A stretch of DNA of 64,000 bases from Streptomyces calvus (GTDB taxonomy: Bacteria > Actinomycetota > Actinomycetes > Streptomycetales > Streptomycetaceae). A program made the position numbers and the translations under genes. The DNA lies in NCBI RefSeq assembly GCF_006782915.1, contig NZ_VCNP01000040.1, positions 62,001 to 126,000 of the forward strand, in the 5' to 3' direction. Of the stretch, positions 54,793-63,298 are shown piece after piece. Position 1 is the first letter of the stretch. Each line of letters begins with the position of its first letter. The notes below the pieces were generated by a model that had not been told where the DNA came from, did not search any database, and worked only from the letters and a program-made list of their open reading frames with translations.

Positions 54793-57117
54793 TCAGCGTC
54801 CAAGGCGTCCGCGGACCATACCGACCAACGAGTTGACTTCCTCGATCCGCATCCGGCGGGCGGCGACGTAGAAAACGCCGAGCAGAACGGCCCCGCCCGC
54901 CAGCAGTGCCGCGAACGATGCCGCGACGCCCTGGCCCAGGGCCTGCACGACTCCGTAGCAGGCCGCGCCGCTGAGCAGCGCGGCCGGGACGGAGGCGATG
55001 CACAGTCGCGCGTAGGTGCGCAGGACACGGGCGCCGTCCAGGTCCCCGCCCAGGCGCGACCGCAGTCGGCGCCAGGCGACGCCGACGCCGATCGCGTAGG
55101 CCAGGCCGTAGGAGGCGGCCATGCCGACCACGGCCCAGCGGGCCGGCAGCACGAAGAAGCAGACGGCCGAGGCGATCGCGTTGCCCGCGGCCACGATGAC
55201 CGTGTTGTAGAAGGGGGTTCGGGTGTCCTCGTACGCGTAGAAGGCCCGCAGGACCACGTACTGCACGGAGTAGGGGATCAGACCGAGGCCGAAGGCCATC
55301 AGCATGTAGCCCATGTTGGTCGCCGCTCCGGTGCCCGAGGAGCCGAAGATCAGCGTGCACATCGGGACGCCGAGCGCGACGAAGCCGAAGGCGATCGGCA
55401 CGATCGCGACCGCCGTGGTGCGCAGGCCCTGGGAGATGTCGTCCCGGACGGCGCCGCCGTCGTCCTCGGCCGCCGAGCGGGAGATACGGGGCAGGAGGGC
55501 GGCCATGAGGGAAACGGTGATGATGGCCTGGGGCAGGCCCCAGATGAGCTGGGCGTTGGAGTAGGCGCTGAAGCCCGTGCCGGCGATGTCGGTCTCCTTC
55601 ACCGACGCGGTCGCCAGCTGGGTGACCACCAGTGCGCCCGCCTGGTTGGCGAGGACGAAAAGGATCGTCCACTTGGCGAGCATGGCGGCCTTGCCGAGGC
55701 CGTGGCCCTTCCAGTCGAAGCGCAGACGGATGCGGAACCCGGCCTCGCGGAGGTAGGGGATCATCGCGAGGGCCTGGACCACCAGGCCGAGAAGGACGCC
55801 CACGCCGAGCAGCCGCTCGCCCTCCGGCGGGATGTTCTGGACGGTCATGCCGGAGTCGGCGGCGGAGCCGTACACCCAGATGAACGTGCCGAGCGTGACG
55901 ATGATGACGATGTTGTTCAGGACCGGGGTCCACATCATCGCGCCGAAACGGCCGCGCGCGTTGAGGATCTGACCCATCACCACGTGCACGCCCATGAAGA
56001 AGATCGAGGGCAGGAAGAAACGCGTGAAGGTCACCGCGACGTCGTTGGCTTCGGGGTCGGTGGCGACCGGGACCGACAGCGCGCGCACCAGGAGCGGGGC
56101 GGCGAACCACGCGAGCGCGGTCAACGCCGCCAGCGACACCATCACCAGCGTCAGCAGACGGTTGGCGTACGCCTCGCCGCCGTCCTCGTCGTCCTTCATC
56201 GCCCGCACGAGCTGCGGCACGAAGACGGAGTTGAGGCCGCCGCCGACGGTCAGGATGTAGATCATCGTCGGCAGCTGGTAGGCGATCTGGAACGACTCGC
56301 CCAGCAGGGCGAGGCCCAGCGCGGAGACGATCATCGCGGAGCGGATGAAGCCCGTGAGGCGCGACACCATCGTGCCCGCGGCCATCACGGCACTGGACTT
56401 CAGCAGCCCTCCGGCCCGGCCGCCCTTCTTGGGGGCGGGTGCGGGAGCCGGTTCCGGTGCGGGAGGTTCTGCGGCGGGCGGCGGTGTGGCGCCCGCGTAG
56501 TGCCCCGGCGCCGAGGACGGGCCGGGCACCTGCAGCGCCTCGTACGGCTGCCGGCTGCCCTCCTGCTGCGGGCCGGGCTGCCCGGCACGCCCCTGCTCGG
56601 GGTATCCGCCGCTGTGCTGCTGGTCCGGGACGGCGCCGCTCTGCTGCTGGTCACGGAAGAGGTGGGCGAAGGCGTCCGGCTCGTGCCGCTGGTCCCCCGC
56701 CTGGCCGACCAGATCGTCCACGCCCACGTACTGCGTGGTGCGGGGGTCGTCGCCGTACGGCAGGTACTGCGTCGGACCGTCCGGCTCCGGCGCGGGGGGC
56801 GGGGCCCACACCCGCGGATCGGGCGCGTACGGGGACTGGGGCGGCTGCCCGTACAGCTGCTGCTGAGGGGCGTAGGTGCCGGGCGGCGGCGGTGGGGGGT
56901 GGGCGGCGCGGTCGTAGAGGGCCTCGGCGACCGGGTCCTGGGCGGAGATGTCCTGGGCCCGGTAGGGATCCTGGTCGTAGGTGTCCTGGAGGTACGGGTC
57001 GGTGGGAGGCTGCGGCACCTGGTCGTGCCCGGGCGGCGGACCCTGCTGGGGGTCCGACTCGGGGTAGCCCGAGTTGCCCGCGGCATGGCCGCGGTCACCG
57101 TCGTACGGCGCGTTCAT
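54793..57117 (-). CDS. murJ: Lipid II flippase MurJ (MviN)
   Basis: 774 residues. Residues 1-240 are a long disordered cytoplasmic segment rich in Pro/Gln/Tyr/Gly (DPYLQDTYDQDPYRAQDISA). About 14 membrane helices follow, beginning LLKSSAVMAAGTMVSRLTGF; PTMIYILTVGGGLNSVFVPQ, the cavity segments with conserved Arg residues and FILPARWAVVG-type helices are typical of MviN. It flips lipid II across the membrane. The mycobacterial homologue carries its pseudokinase on the C terminus; this one ends soon after the last helix (IEEVNSLVGMVRGRLGR). Confidence 0.95.
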   Translation of the reverse strand: MNAPYDGDRGHAAGNSGYPESDPQQGPPPGHDQVPQPPTDPYLQDTYDQDPYRAQDISAQDPVAEALYDRAAHPPPPPPGTYAPQQQLYGQPPQSPYAPDPRVWAPPPAPEPDGPTQYLPYGDDPRTTQYVGVDDLVGQAGDQRHEPDAFAHLFRDQQQSGAVPDQQHSGGYPEQGRAGQPGPQQEGSRQPYEALQVPGPSSAPGHYAGATPPPAAEPPAPEPAPAPAPKKGGRAGGLLKSSAVMAAGTMVSRLTGFIRSAMIVSALGLALLGESFQIAYQLPTMIYILTVGGGLNSVFVPQLVRAMKDDEDGGEAYANRLLTLVMVSLAALTALAWFAAPLLVRALSVPVATDPEANDVAVTFTRFFLPSIFFMGVHVVMGQILNARGRFGAMMWTPVLNNIVIIVTLGTFIWVYGSAADSGMTVQNIPPEGERLLGVGVLLGLVVQALAMIPYLREAGFRIRLRFDWKGHGLGKAAMLAKWTILFVLANQAGALVVTQLATASVKETDIAGTGFSAYSNAQLIWGLPQAIITVSLMAALLPRISRSAAEDDGGAVRDDISQGLRTTAVAIVPIAFGFVALGVPMCTLIFGSSGTGAATNMGYMLMAFGLGLIPYSVQYVVLRAFYAYEDTRTPFYNTVIVAAGNAIASAVCFFVLPARWAVVGMAASYGLAYAIGVGVAWRRLRSRLGGDLDGARVLRTYARLCIASVPAALLSGAACYGVVQALGQGVAASFAALLAGGAVLLGVFYVAARRMRIEEVNSLVGMVRGRLGR

Positions 57118-57161
57118 GGTTACCCCACCTCATCGTCCCGGGCCCACCGGCCACGACATCC

Positions 57162-59549
57162 TCAACGGTCCACTCTCTCACCCGTGCCGGACGGGTCGGC
57201 GCTTTCCGGTGCGGTGTCCGGTGCCGGGTCACTCGGCTGCTCGGGGGCATCCGCCCGCGAGTCATCCGTGGACTCCTGACGGGGACGTTCCTCGGCTGCG
57301 TCCGGGTTCCGCGGGCCGTCGACGTCGTCGCCGCCCGACTCGGCCTCCTGCTCCGCCGCCTCGCGGGCCGCGGCGCGCTTGCGCTGGGTGTACATCCGGA
57401 AACCGGCGAGGACGAGGAGCAGCACGCCGCCGCCGATGACCAGCATCACCGTCGCGGTGATCTCGGTGACCTTCACGTCGAACGTGACGGGCTCGCCGTA
57501 CTTCTGGCCGTCCTGCGTGTACAGCTGGGCGACCACGGTCGCCCGGCCGTTGGCATGGGCGGACGTGGTGAACTTCACGGACTGGCTGTGGCCGCCGGAG
57601 ACCGTGACGGGCTGCTCCTCGTAGGCGTTCCCGCCGATCTCGAGACGCGTCGGGTTGGTGGAGGAGAGCCGCAGCACCAGGTGCTCGACGCCCTGCACGA
57701 GGTTGTTCTGGACCGTCACCGGGATCGTGGCACTGCGGCCGGAGAGCTTCGTCTCCGACTTGTCGATCAGCCGTACCTGGCTGAGGAGGCCGTCAAGGTA
57801 CGCCTCGACCCCGCTGCGGTAGATGGCTGCCTCGGACTGCCGGCCCCGCCACGACACGGACATCGCCCGGTTCAGGGCCCGCCCGAACGGGGTCACCACC
57901 CGGGACTGGTCGGAGAGGATCACCTTGAACTTGTCGAGCTTGGTCTGCGTCCTCGCGATCTGCTCGAACGTCGAGCGCGGGAGTTCCTGCTTGCGCAGCG
58001 AGGAGGGGTACGAGGAGGCCGACGGGACCTTGGTGGTGGCGGCCGGGTCCGGCTTGGCCTCGGCGGCCGACGTGAGGTCCTGCGACTCGGACCAGGTCGC
58101 GCCCTGCAGGGCCTCGATCGCCTCGGCCATGGTCTGGGCCTGGCTCGCGGTCGGCGTGCGCTGCGGTGCCACCACGACGCTGCGCTGGCGGCTCGTCTGC
58201 AGGCCGAGCGTCAGGCTCTGGGCCAGGAACCGCTGCACGGCGAGCGTGGCCGTGGAGGCGCTGGTCATGTCGCCCTGGAAGACCGTGGAGAGCCGGCCGT
58301 CGGCGACGACCGCCGTGGTGCCGCCGCCGATGGGACGCGGCGCGGACGGCGTGTAGGACAGGCCGGTCTCTTCGAAGGTGTCGCCGCGGGCGATCACCTT
58401 GTCCGCGCCGGCGGAGGTGGCGACCTTCACGATGGAGGGGTCGACGGCCCCGTTGACGGGCCAGGCGAAGTCCGTGGTGGGTTTCACGTGGAGAATCGAG
58501 TCCACCGTGCGGGAGGCGACGTCGGTGGCCTCCTTGAGGTGGCTCAGCGAGCCCGTGACGGACGTGCCGGTGTGGGCGAGGGACGCCAGGTCGGGGTCGC
58601 CGAACGGCAGCGCCACGACCTCCTTGTCCGCCACCGCCTTCTGCACCTCGGTGAGCCAGCGCTTGGCGACGTCCTGGTGGTCGCCGACGACGGTGTCGTC
58701 ACCCTCACCGGGAACCTCGTACCGGTCGGTCATCGCCTCGACGGACGCCAGCAGGTCCGGATCGATCACCCAGGTGACGTCGAGGTCCTTGCCCAGCGTG
58801 ACCATCCGGTCCAGCCGCCCGCCCGGGGCGATCTCCTTGGCGAGCTCGTCGTCGTGGAAGACGGGTGTCTGCTGCTCGTCCGAGCCCGTCTCCGCCGTCA
58901 TGTGGACCGTGGAGATCAGCGGCCACATGAACGTCGTCCTGGTCTTGGTGTCGGCTTCCTCGGGCTGCCACGGCAGGAACGTCCGCTGCACGCCGAGGGT
59001 CTGCTCCCACGGCTGCGTCGACGTCTGCCCGGCGAGGGAGACGGCCAGCTGGTAGACGCCGTCCTGCCCGAGGTCCAGTTCGTCCACCGGAACGGAGAGC
59101 GTGAAGGGCTGCGAGACGCCCGGGCTGAGCTGGGAGAACTCCTCGGCGTACTTGTCGCCGGCCTCCTGGCCGAGGGTGCTCTGGAGGTCGTCGCTGTTCT
59201 TGGCGACGCTGTCGATCCCCGAGCGGGTGTCCAGGAGCGGTCCGACCCGCAGATCCAGGTGGGCGTCGGTGACGGTCTGCTTGCCCTTGTTGGTCACCGT
59301 GCCGGACACGGTCACGGTGTCGCCCTCGGTGGGGGCGCTCGGGGTGAGCGAATTCACGGCGACGGCGACCGAGCCCGCCCCGGAGACGGCCTGCGAGGCG
59401 TCCGTCGCGGCGGCGTCCGCGGGGGAGGCGGCGGGCAACTGCATGAGCCCGGCCAGCAGCGGCGCTCCGGCGAGCAGGGCTCCGGTGCGCCGCAGCCAGC
59501 GGCGGGCAGGTGAGGCACTCGTCCCCTGGAAGTCTGCCGCCTCGGCCAC
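57162..59549 (-). CDS. DUF6049 family secreted/membrane-anchored protein
   Basis: 795 residues, GTG start. An Arg-rich signal peptide (RRTGALLAGAPLLAGLMQLP, AASPADAAA) precedes a CARDB-like beta-sandwich (VTVSGTVTNKGKQTVTDAHL, about 80-180). A large middle domain follows, then another beta domain (TIPVTVQNNLVQGVEHLVLR), one C-terminal membrane helix (about 710-730; VMLVIGGGVLLLVLAGF) and a Glu/Asp-rich tail. The equivalent mycobacterial gene (Rv3909) is also beside mviN. No catalytic motif identified; an envelope-assembly role with MurJ is an inference from its constant neighbourhood. Confidence 0.88.
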   Translation of the reverse strand: MAEAADFQGTSASPARRWLRRTGALLAGAPLLAGLMQLPAASPADAAATDASQAVSGAGSVAVAVNSLTPSAPTEGDTVTVSGTVTNKGKQTVTDAHLDLRVGPLLDTRSGIDSVAKNSDDLQSTLGQEAGDKYAEEFSQLSPGVSQPFTLSVPVDELDLGQDGVYQLAVSLAGQTSTQPWEQTLGVQRTFLPWQPEEADTKTRTTFMWPLISTVHMTAETGSDEQQTPVFHDDELAKEIAPGGRLDRMVTLGKDLDVTWVIDPDLLASVEAMTDRYEVPGEGDDTVVGDHQDVAKRWLTEVQKAVADKEVVALPFGDPDLASLAHTGTSVTGSLSHLKEATDVASRTVDSILHVKPTTDFAWPVNGAVDPSIVKVATSAGADKVIARGDTFEETGLSYTPSAPRPIGGGTTAVVADGRLSTVFQGDMTSASTATLAVQRFLAQSLTLGLQTSRQRSVVVAPQRTPTASQAQTMAEAIEALQGATWSESQDLTSAAEAKPDPAATTKVPSASSYPSSLRKQELPRSTFEQIARTQTKLDKFKVILSDQSRVVTPFGRALNRAMSVSWRGRQSEAAIYRSGVEAYLDGLLSQVRLIDKSETKLSGRSATIPVTVQNNLVQGVEHLVLRLSSTNPTRLEIGGNAYEEQPVTVSGGHSQSVKFTTSAHANGRATVVAQLYTQDGQKYGEPVTFDVKVTEITATVMLVIGGGVLLLVLAGFRMYTQRKRAAAREAAEQEAESGGDDVDGPRNPDAAEERPRQESTDDSRADAPEQPSDPAPDTAPESADPSGTGERVDR

Positions 59550-59733
59550 GCGCTCGCCCGTCCCTCGTCATCGTCAGTGGTCGTCGGAATGTGCGTCCAC
59601 GCATGGTAACGATGCGCGCTGAGGGGAAGTGCCGCGGACCGGCCCACAAGATCGGAAGGCGCGGTCCTTGTCCCTGTATCGGCGGGGGTGTCCGCGCCGT
59701 GTAATCGGTGAGCTTCCGGCCGTTCGGGCCACG

Positions 59734-59747
59734 TACCCTCTTCTGTT
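59734..59747 (+). promoter_or_regulatory. Possible leaderless promoter of pcnA
   Basis: TACCCT (59734-59739) lies 8 bp before the GTG start at 59748, with no Shine-Dalgarno between. If this is the -10, transcription would begin at or next to the start codon, giving a leaderless message. The -35 is unclear. Confidence 0.4.
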
Positions 59748-61214
59748 GTGCCGAACGCCAACGAAGAAACCAGTGCCCTGAGCCAGGTGCAGGACCGCGC
59801 CGTGAGTGAACTGCTGCGGGTCGCCCCTGTCGCCGATGACCTTGCCCGCCGTTTCCAGGAGGCCGGGTTCTCACTTGCCCTGGTCGGTGGCTCGGTACGC
59901 GACGCGCTGCTCGGCCGTCTCGGCAACGACCTGGACTTCACGACCGATGCCCGTCCGCAGGATGTCCTGAAGATCATGCGCCCCTGGGCGGACGCCGTCT
60001 GGGACGTCGGGATCGCGTTCGGCACGGTCGGTGCGCAGAAGGACGCCCGCGTCGGGGACGTCGAGCGTAGCTTCCAGATCGAGGTGACCACGTACCGCTC
60101 GGAGGCGTACGACCGCACCTCGCGCAAGCCGGAGGTGTCCTACGGCGACTCCATCGGGGAGGATCTGGTCCGCCGTGACTTCACGGTGAACGCGATGGCC
60201 GTCGCGCTCCCGGAGAAGCGGTTCATCGATCCGCACGGCGGTCTCCAGGATCTCGCGGCGCGGGTGCTGCGGACACCGGGCACTCCGGAGGAGTCGTTCT
60301 CGGACGACCCGCTGCGGATGATGCGGGCCGCCCGCTTCGCCGCCCAGCTCGATTTCGAGGTGGCCCCCGAGGTCGTCACGGCGATGAAGGAGATGGCCGG
60401 GCGCATCGAGATCGTCTCCGCCGAGCGGGTGCGGGACGAGCTGAACAAGCTGATCCTCTCCCCGCACCCCCGGAAGGGGCTGTCCCTGCTCGTGGACACC
60501 GGGATCGCCGAGTACGTAATCCCGGAACTGCCGGCGCTGCACCTGGAGAGGGACGAGCACCACCGGCACAAGGACGTCTACGAGCACACGTTGATCGTTC
60601 TGGAGCAGGCGATGGCCCTGGAGGACGACGGCCCCGATCTCACGCTTCGCCTGGCGGCCCTGCTCCACGACATCGGCAAGCCGCGGACGCGCCGCTTCGA
60701 GAAGGACGGCCGTGTCTCGTTCCACCACCACGAAGTGGTCGGGGCGAAGATGACGAAGAAGCGCATGACGGCGCTCAAGTACTCCAACGAGCTGGTGAAG
60801 GACGTCTCACGTCTCGTGGAACTGCATCTGCGCTTCCACGGCTACGGCACGGGAGAGTGGACGGACTCCGCCGTCCGTCGCTACGTCCGTGACGCCGGGC
60901 CGCTCCTCGGCCGGCTCCACAAGCTGACGCGCTCGGACTGCACCACGCGTAATCGACGCAAGGCCGCGGCGCTCTCGCGTGCGTACGACGGCCTGGAGCA
61001 CAGGATCGCCCAGTTGCAGGAGCAGGAGGAGCTGGACGCCATCCGTCCGGACCTGGACGGCAACCAGATCATGGAGATCCTCGGCGTCAAGCCGGGACCG
61101 GCCGTCGGTCAGGCGTACAAGCACATGCTGGAGCTCCGGCTGGAGAACGGGCCGATGGAGTACGACGCGGCGGTCGCGGCACTCAAGGAGTGGTGGGCCG
61201 GGCAGCAGGACTGA
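59748..61214 (+). CDS. pcnA: CCA tRNA nucleotidyltransferase / PcnA family
   Basis: 488 residues, GTG start. The class II nucleotidyltransferase head has LVGGSVRDALLGRLGNDLDF with the catalytic Asp pair and VRRDFTVNAMA. DDPLRMMRAARFAAQLDFEV carries the RxxRF element. An HD-domain (LAALLHDIGKPRTR) follows at about 300-345. It adds or repairs the CCA end; two of the three tRNAs in this window lack encoded CCA and need it. Divergent from the DUF6049 gene. Confidence 0.96.
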   Translation: MPNANEETSALSQVQDRAVSELLRVAPVADDLARRFQEAGFSLALVGGSVRDALLGRLGNDLDFTTDARPQDVLKIMRPWADAVWDVGIAFGTVGAQKDARVGDVERSFQIEVTTYRSEAYDRTSRKPEVSYGDSIGEDLVRRDFTVNAMAVALPEKRFIDPHGGLQDLAARVLRTPGTPEESFSDDPLRMMRAARFAAQLDFEVAPEVVTAMKEMAGRIEIVSAERVRDELNKLILSPHPRKGLSLLVDTGIAEYVIPELPALHLERDEHHRHKDVYEHTLIVLEQAMALEDDGPDLTLRLAALLHDIGKPRTRRFEKDGRVSFHHHEVVGAKMTKKRMTALKYSNELVKDVSRLVELHLRFHGYGTGEWTDSAVRRYVRDAGPLLGRLHKLTRSDCTTRNRRKAAALSRAYDGLEHRIAQLQEQEELDAIRPDLDGNQIMEILGVKPGPAVGQAYKHMLELRLENGPMEYDAAVAALKEWWAGQQD

Positions 61215-61220
61215 GAAGAC

Positions 61221-61260
61221 GAAGCGGGGTCATGTTTCACGTGAAACATGACCCCGCTTC
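61221..61260. other. parS in a 40-bp perfect palindrome
   Basis: 61221-61260 is a perfect palindrome. Its centre is GTTTCACGTGAAAC (61234-61247) and its arms begin GAAGCGGGGTCAT. It starts 6 bp after the pcnA stop, so it can act both as a ParB site and as a transcription terminator hairpin. Confidence 0.95.
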
Positions 61261-61265
61261 ACATG

Positions 61266-61307
61266 TGCGGAGGGGCGGTGTTTCACGTGAAACACCGCCC
61301 CTCCGCA
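61266..61307. other. parS in a 42-bp perfect palindrome
   Basis: 61266-61307 is a second perfect palindrome, centred on GTTTCACGTGAAAC (61280-61293) with arms starting TGCGGAGGGGCGGT. The arm sequence is unrelated to that of the first. It lies 17 bp before the stop of the convergent LppU-type gene. Confidence 0.95.
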
Positions 61308-61324
61308 TGTGAGGTGCTGTCCTG

Positions 61325-61834
61325 CTACTTGTAGTCCTTCAGGCAGAGCAGGAAGTCCTTGCCGTCACCGCTCTCGGTGTACGTGTACTGGAAGTCCTTG
61401 GCCTCGGCCTCGCACTTGCTCGACGCCAGGGTCTCGGTGAGGAACGAGCCTTCGATCTTGGCCAGCACCTTGTACTGGGCCTTCGCGTTGGAGCACTCCA
61501 CGACCTCGAGGTCCGGGTTGTTGTCGTCCGTGCTGCCGCGGTGCATGCAGTCACCGACCGAGGCGGTGTTGGCGTCGTCGCGGCTGGAGATGTAACCGCC
61601 GATCGCGACGCCGGCGACGATCAGGACGATGACGACGTTCTTGATCAGCTTGAAGCTGACCTTGCGGCCCTGCGGCTGCGGCGGGACGGGAGCGCCCGGC
61701 GGGGGGAACCCGGGCTGGCCGGCCTGCTGCGGGAAGCCGCCCTGGGGCGGGTACGGAGCCTGGCCCTGGGGCTGGCCGTAGGGCTGCTGCTGGCCCTGTG
61801 CGAACGGGTTGCCCTGGGGCGGCGGAGTGGTCAC
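61325..61834 (-). CDS. LppU/SCO3897-type membrane protein
   Basis: 169 residues, GTG start with GGGGGA upstream. Pro/Gln/Gly-rich cytoplasmic N terminus (about 1-55, AQGQQQPYGQPQGQ), one membrane helix (KLIKNVVIVLIVAGVAIGGY) and an extracytoplasmic domain of about 90 residues with four Cys (GDCMHRG, VECSNA, SSKCEAE, LLCLKD) likely in two disulfides. Resembles the LppU/SCO3897 family, constant beside pcnA. Function unknown. Confidence 0.88.
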   Translation of the reverse strand: MTTPPPQGNPFAQGQQQPYGQPQGQAPYPPQGGFPQQAGQPGFPPPGAPVPPQPQGRKVSFKLIKNVVIVLIVAGVAIGGYISSRDDANTASVGDCMHRGSTDDNNPDLEVVECSNAKAQYKVLAKIEGSFLTETLASSKCEAEAKDFQYTYTESGDGKDFLLCLKDYK

Positions 61835-61957
61835 TTGGGGGTCCCCCTAGAACATAGATGCGTGACGCGAAAGTCGCGTTGATAAGACGCACGTAAGTTA
61901 CCGGCCTCCACTGACAACTTCGTAGCGCAATAAGCCTCTGTGGCGCTGATGTGACAC

Positions 61958-63220
61958 TTACTGGCGCTCAAAACGTGCCATAGCCGCAGCTACTGCTCCG
62001 TAGATAACGGCGATTGTTACGACCAGAGGGATGGACCGGCCGTCCGGCGGCAGCATCAGGGCGGCCACTCCGGCGGCGCCGACGAACGCCACGTTGAACA
62101 GGACGTCGTACACGGAGAAGATCCGGCCCCGGAAGCCGTCCTCGACGGCGGACTGGACGATGGTGTCCGTGGCGATCTTCGCGCCCTGGGTGATCAGCCC
62201 CAGGACGAATGCACCGGCCAGCAGTGGGCCGGTGGCGAACGGCAGACCGAGCGCGGGCTCCAGCACCGCGGCCGCCAGGGCGCAGACCACGATCCAGCGG
62301 CCCGGACCGAGCCGCCCGGCGGCCCAGGGCGTCATCACGGCAGCGGCGAAGAAGCCGGCGCCGGAAGCTCCCAACGCCAGCCCCAGCAGGGCGAGTCCCT
62401 CGTCCGTGGTCGAGGTCAACGCGTACCGGCACAGCATCAGCAGCAGGACGAGCATGGCGCCGTAGCAGAACCGCATCAGCGCCATCGCGGTGAGCGCCCA
62501 GGTGGCCTCCCGGCGCGGGGGCGAGGCCAGGTGCCGTACCGCCGCTCTCAGGTCGTGAACGGTGCCGGTGAGCGCCGTGGCGAGCCGGGGGTGCACCAAC
62601 GCACGGTCGGGTCCGAGGAGTTCCTTCGCCATCCGCAGTGACGCCAGGGCCGCGCACAGGTACAGCCCGGCGCCGACGAGCACCACGGCCGCGTCGGAGT
62701 CGGAGATGACCAGACGGACGACGAAGGCGACACCACCGCCCGCGGTCGCGGCGAGGGTTCCGGCGGTCGGCGACAGGGAGTTGGCCACGACGAGCCGCTC
62801 GGCATCCACCACGCGCGGCAGGGCGGCCGACAGCCCGGCGAGGACGAAGCGGTTGACGCCGGTGACGCAGAGAGCGGCGACGAACAGCAGCCAGTCGGGA
62901 ACCCGGCCGAGGATCAGCAGGGCGGTCACCGAGGCCATCAGCGCACGCAGCAGATTGCCGTAGAGGAAGACCTGGCGGCGGCGCCAGCGGTCCAGCAGGA
63001 CGCCGGCGAACGGGCCGACCACGGAGTAGGGGAGCAGCAGAACCGCCATCGCGGAGGCGATCGCCGCGGGCGACGTCTGTTTCTCGGGGGAGAAGACCAC
63101 GTAGGCGGCGAGCGCGACCTGAAAGACACCGTCGGCGCCCTGGGAGAGCAGCCGGACGGCGAGCAGGCGCCTGAAGCCCTGGAAACGCAGCAGAACGCGC
63201 AGGTCACGGACGACGGCCAT
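61958..63220 (-). CDS. MFS transporter
   Basis: 420 residues from the ATG at 63220 (MAVVRDLRVLLRFQGFRRLL). About 12 membrane helices; AVRLLSQGADGVFQVALAAY opens TM1, GVLLDRWRRRQVFLYGNLLR is the loop 2-3 MFS motif (G-x-x-x-D-R-x-x-R-R). The MDR-like second half has FRGRIFSVYDVLFNVAFVGA. Export of a small molecule is likely but the substrate is not evident. Lies beside inositol phosphate synthase. Confidence 0.9.
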   Translation of the reverse strand: MAVVRDLRVLLRFQGFRRLLAVRLLSQGADGVFQVALAAYVVFSPEKQTSPAAIASAMAVLLLPYSVVGPFAGVLLDRWRRRQVFLYGNLLRALMASVTALLILGRVPDWLLFVAALCVTGVNRFVLAGLSAALPRVVDAERLVVANSLSPTAGTLAATAGGGVAFVVRLVISDSDAAVVLVGAGLYLCAALASLRMAKELLGPDRALVHPRLATALTGTVHDLRAAVRHLASPPRREATWALTAMALMRFCYGAMLVLLLMLCRYALTSTTDEGLALLGLALGASGAGFFAAAVMTPWAAGRLGPGRWIVVCALAAAVLEPALGLPFATGPLLAGAFVLGLITQGAKIATDTIVQSAVEDGFRGRIFSVYDVLFNVAFVGAAGVAALMLPPDGRSIPLVVTIAVIYGAVAAAMARFERQ

Positions 63221-63242
63221 GGGGCACAGCCTCACATATGAA

Positions 63243-63276
63243 GAGGGTCTCCGGGCCGTTCGACCCGGAGACCCTC
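63243..63276 (-). terminator. Terminator after inositol phosphate synthase
   Basis: Perfect 13-bp arms 63243-63255 and 63264-63276 (GAGGGTCTCCGGG) with an 8-nt loop, 22 bp beyond the stop codon. Confidence 0.8.
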
Positions 63277-63298
63277 AACTGCCCACAACGGGGAGGTC

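Noticed and set aside
52873..57279. 1468-codon plus-strand frame opposite the pseudokinase and murJ genes
   Set aside because: Spans several convincing minus-strand genes and has shadow composition.
58491..58504. parS-like GTTTCACGTGGAGA inside the DUF6049 gene
   Set aside because: Only 11 of 14 bases match and the second half-site is broken; likely chance.
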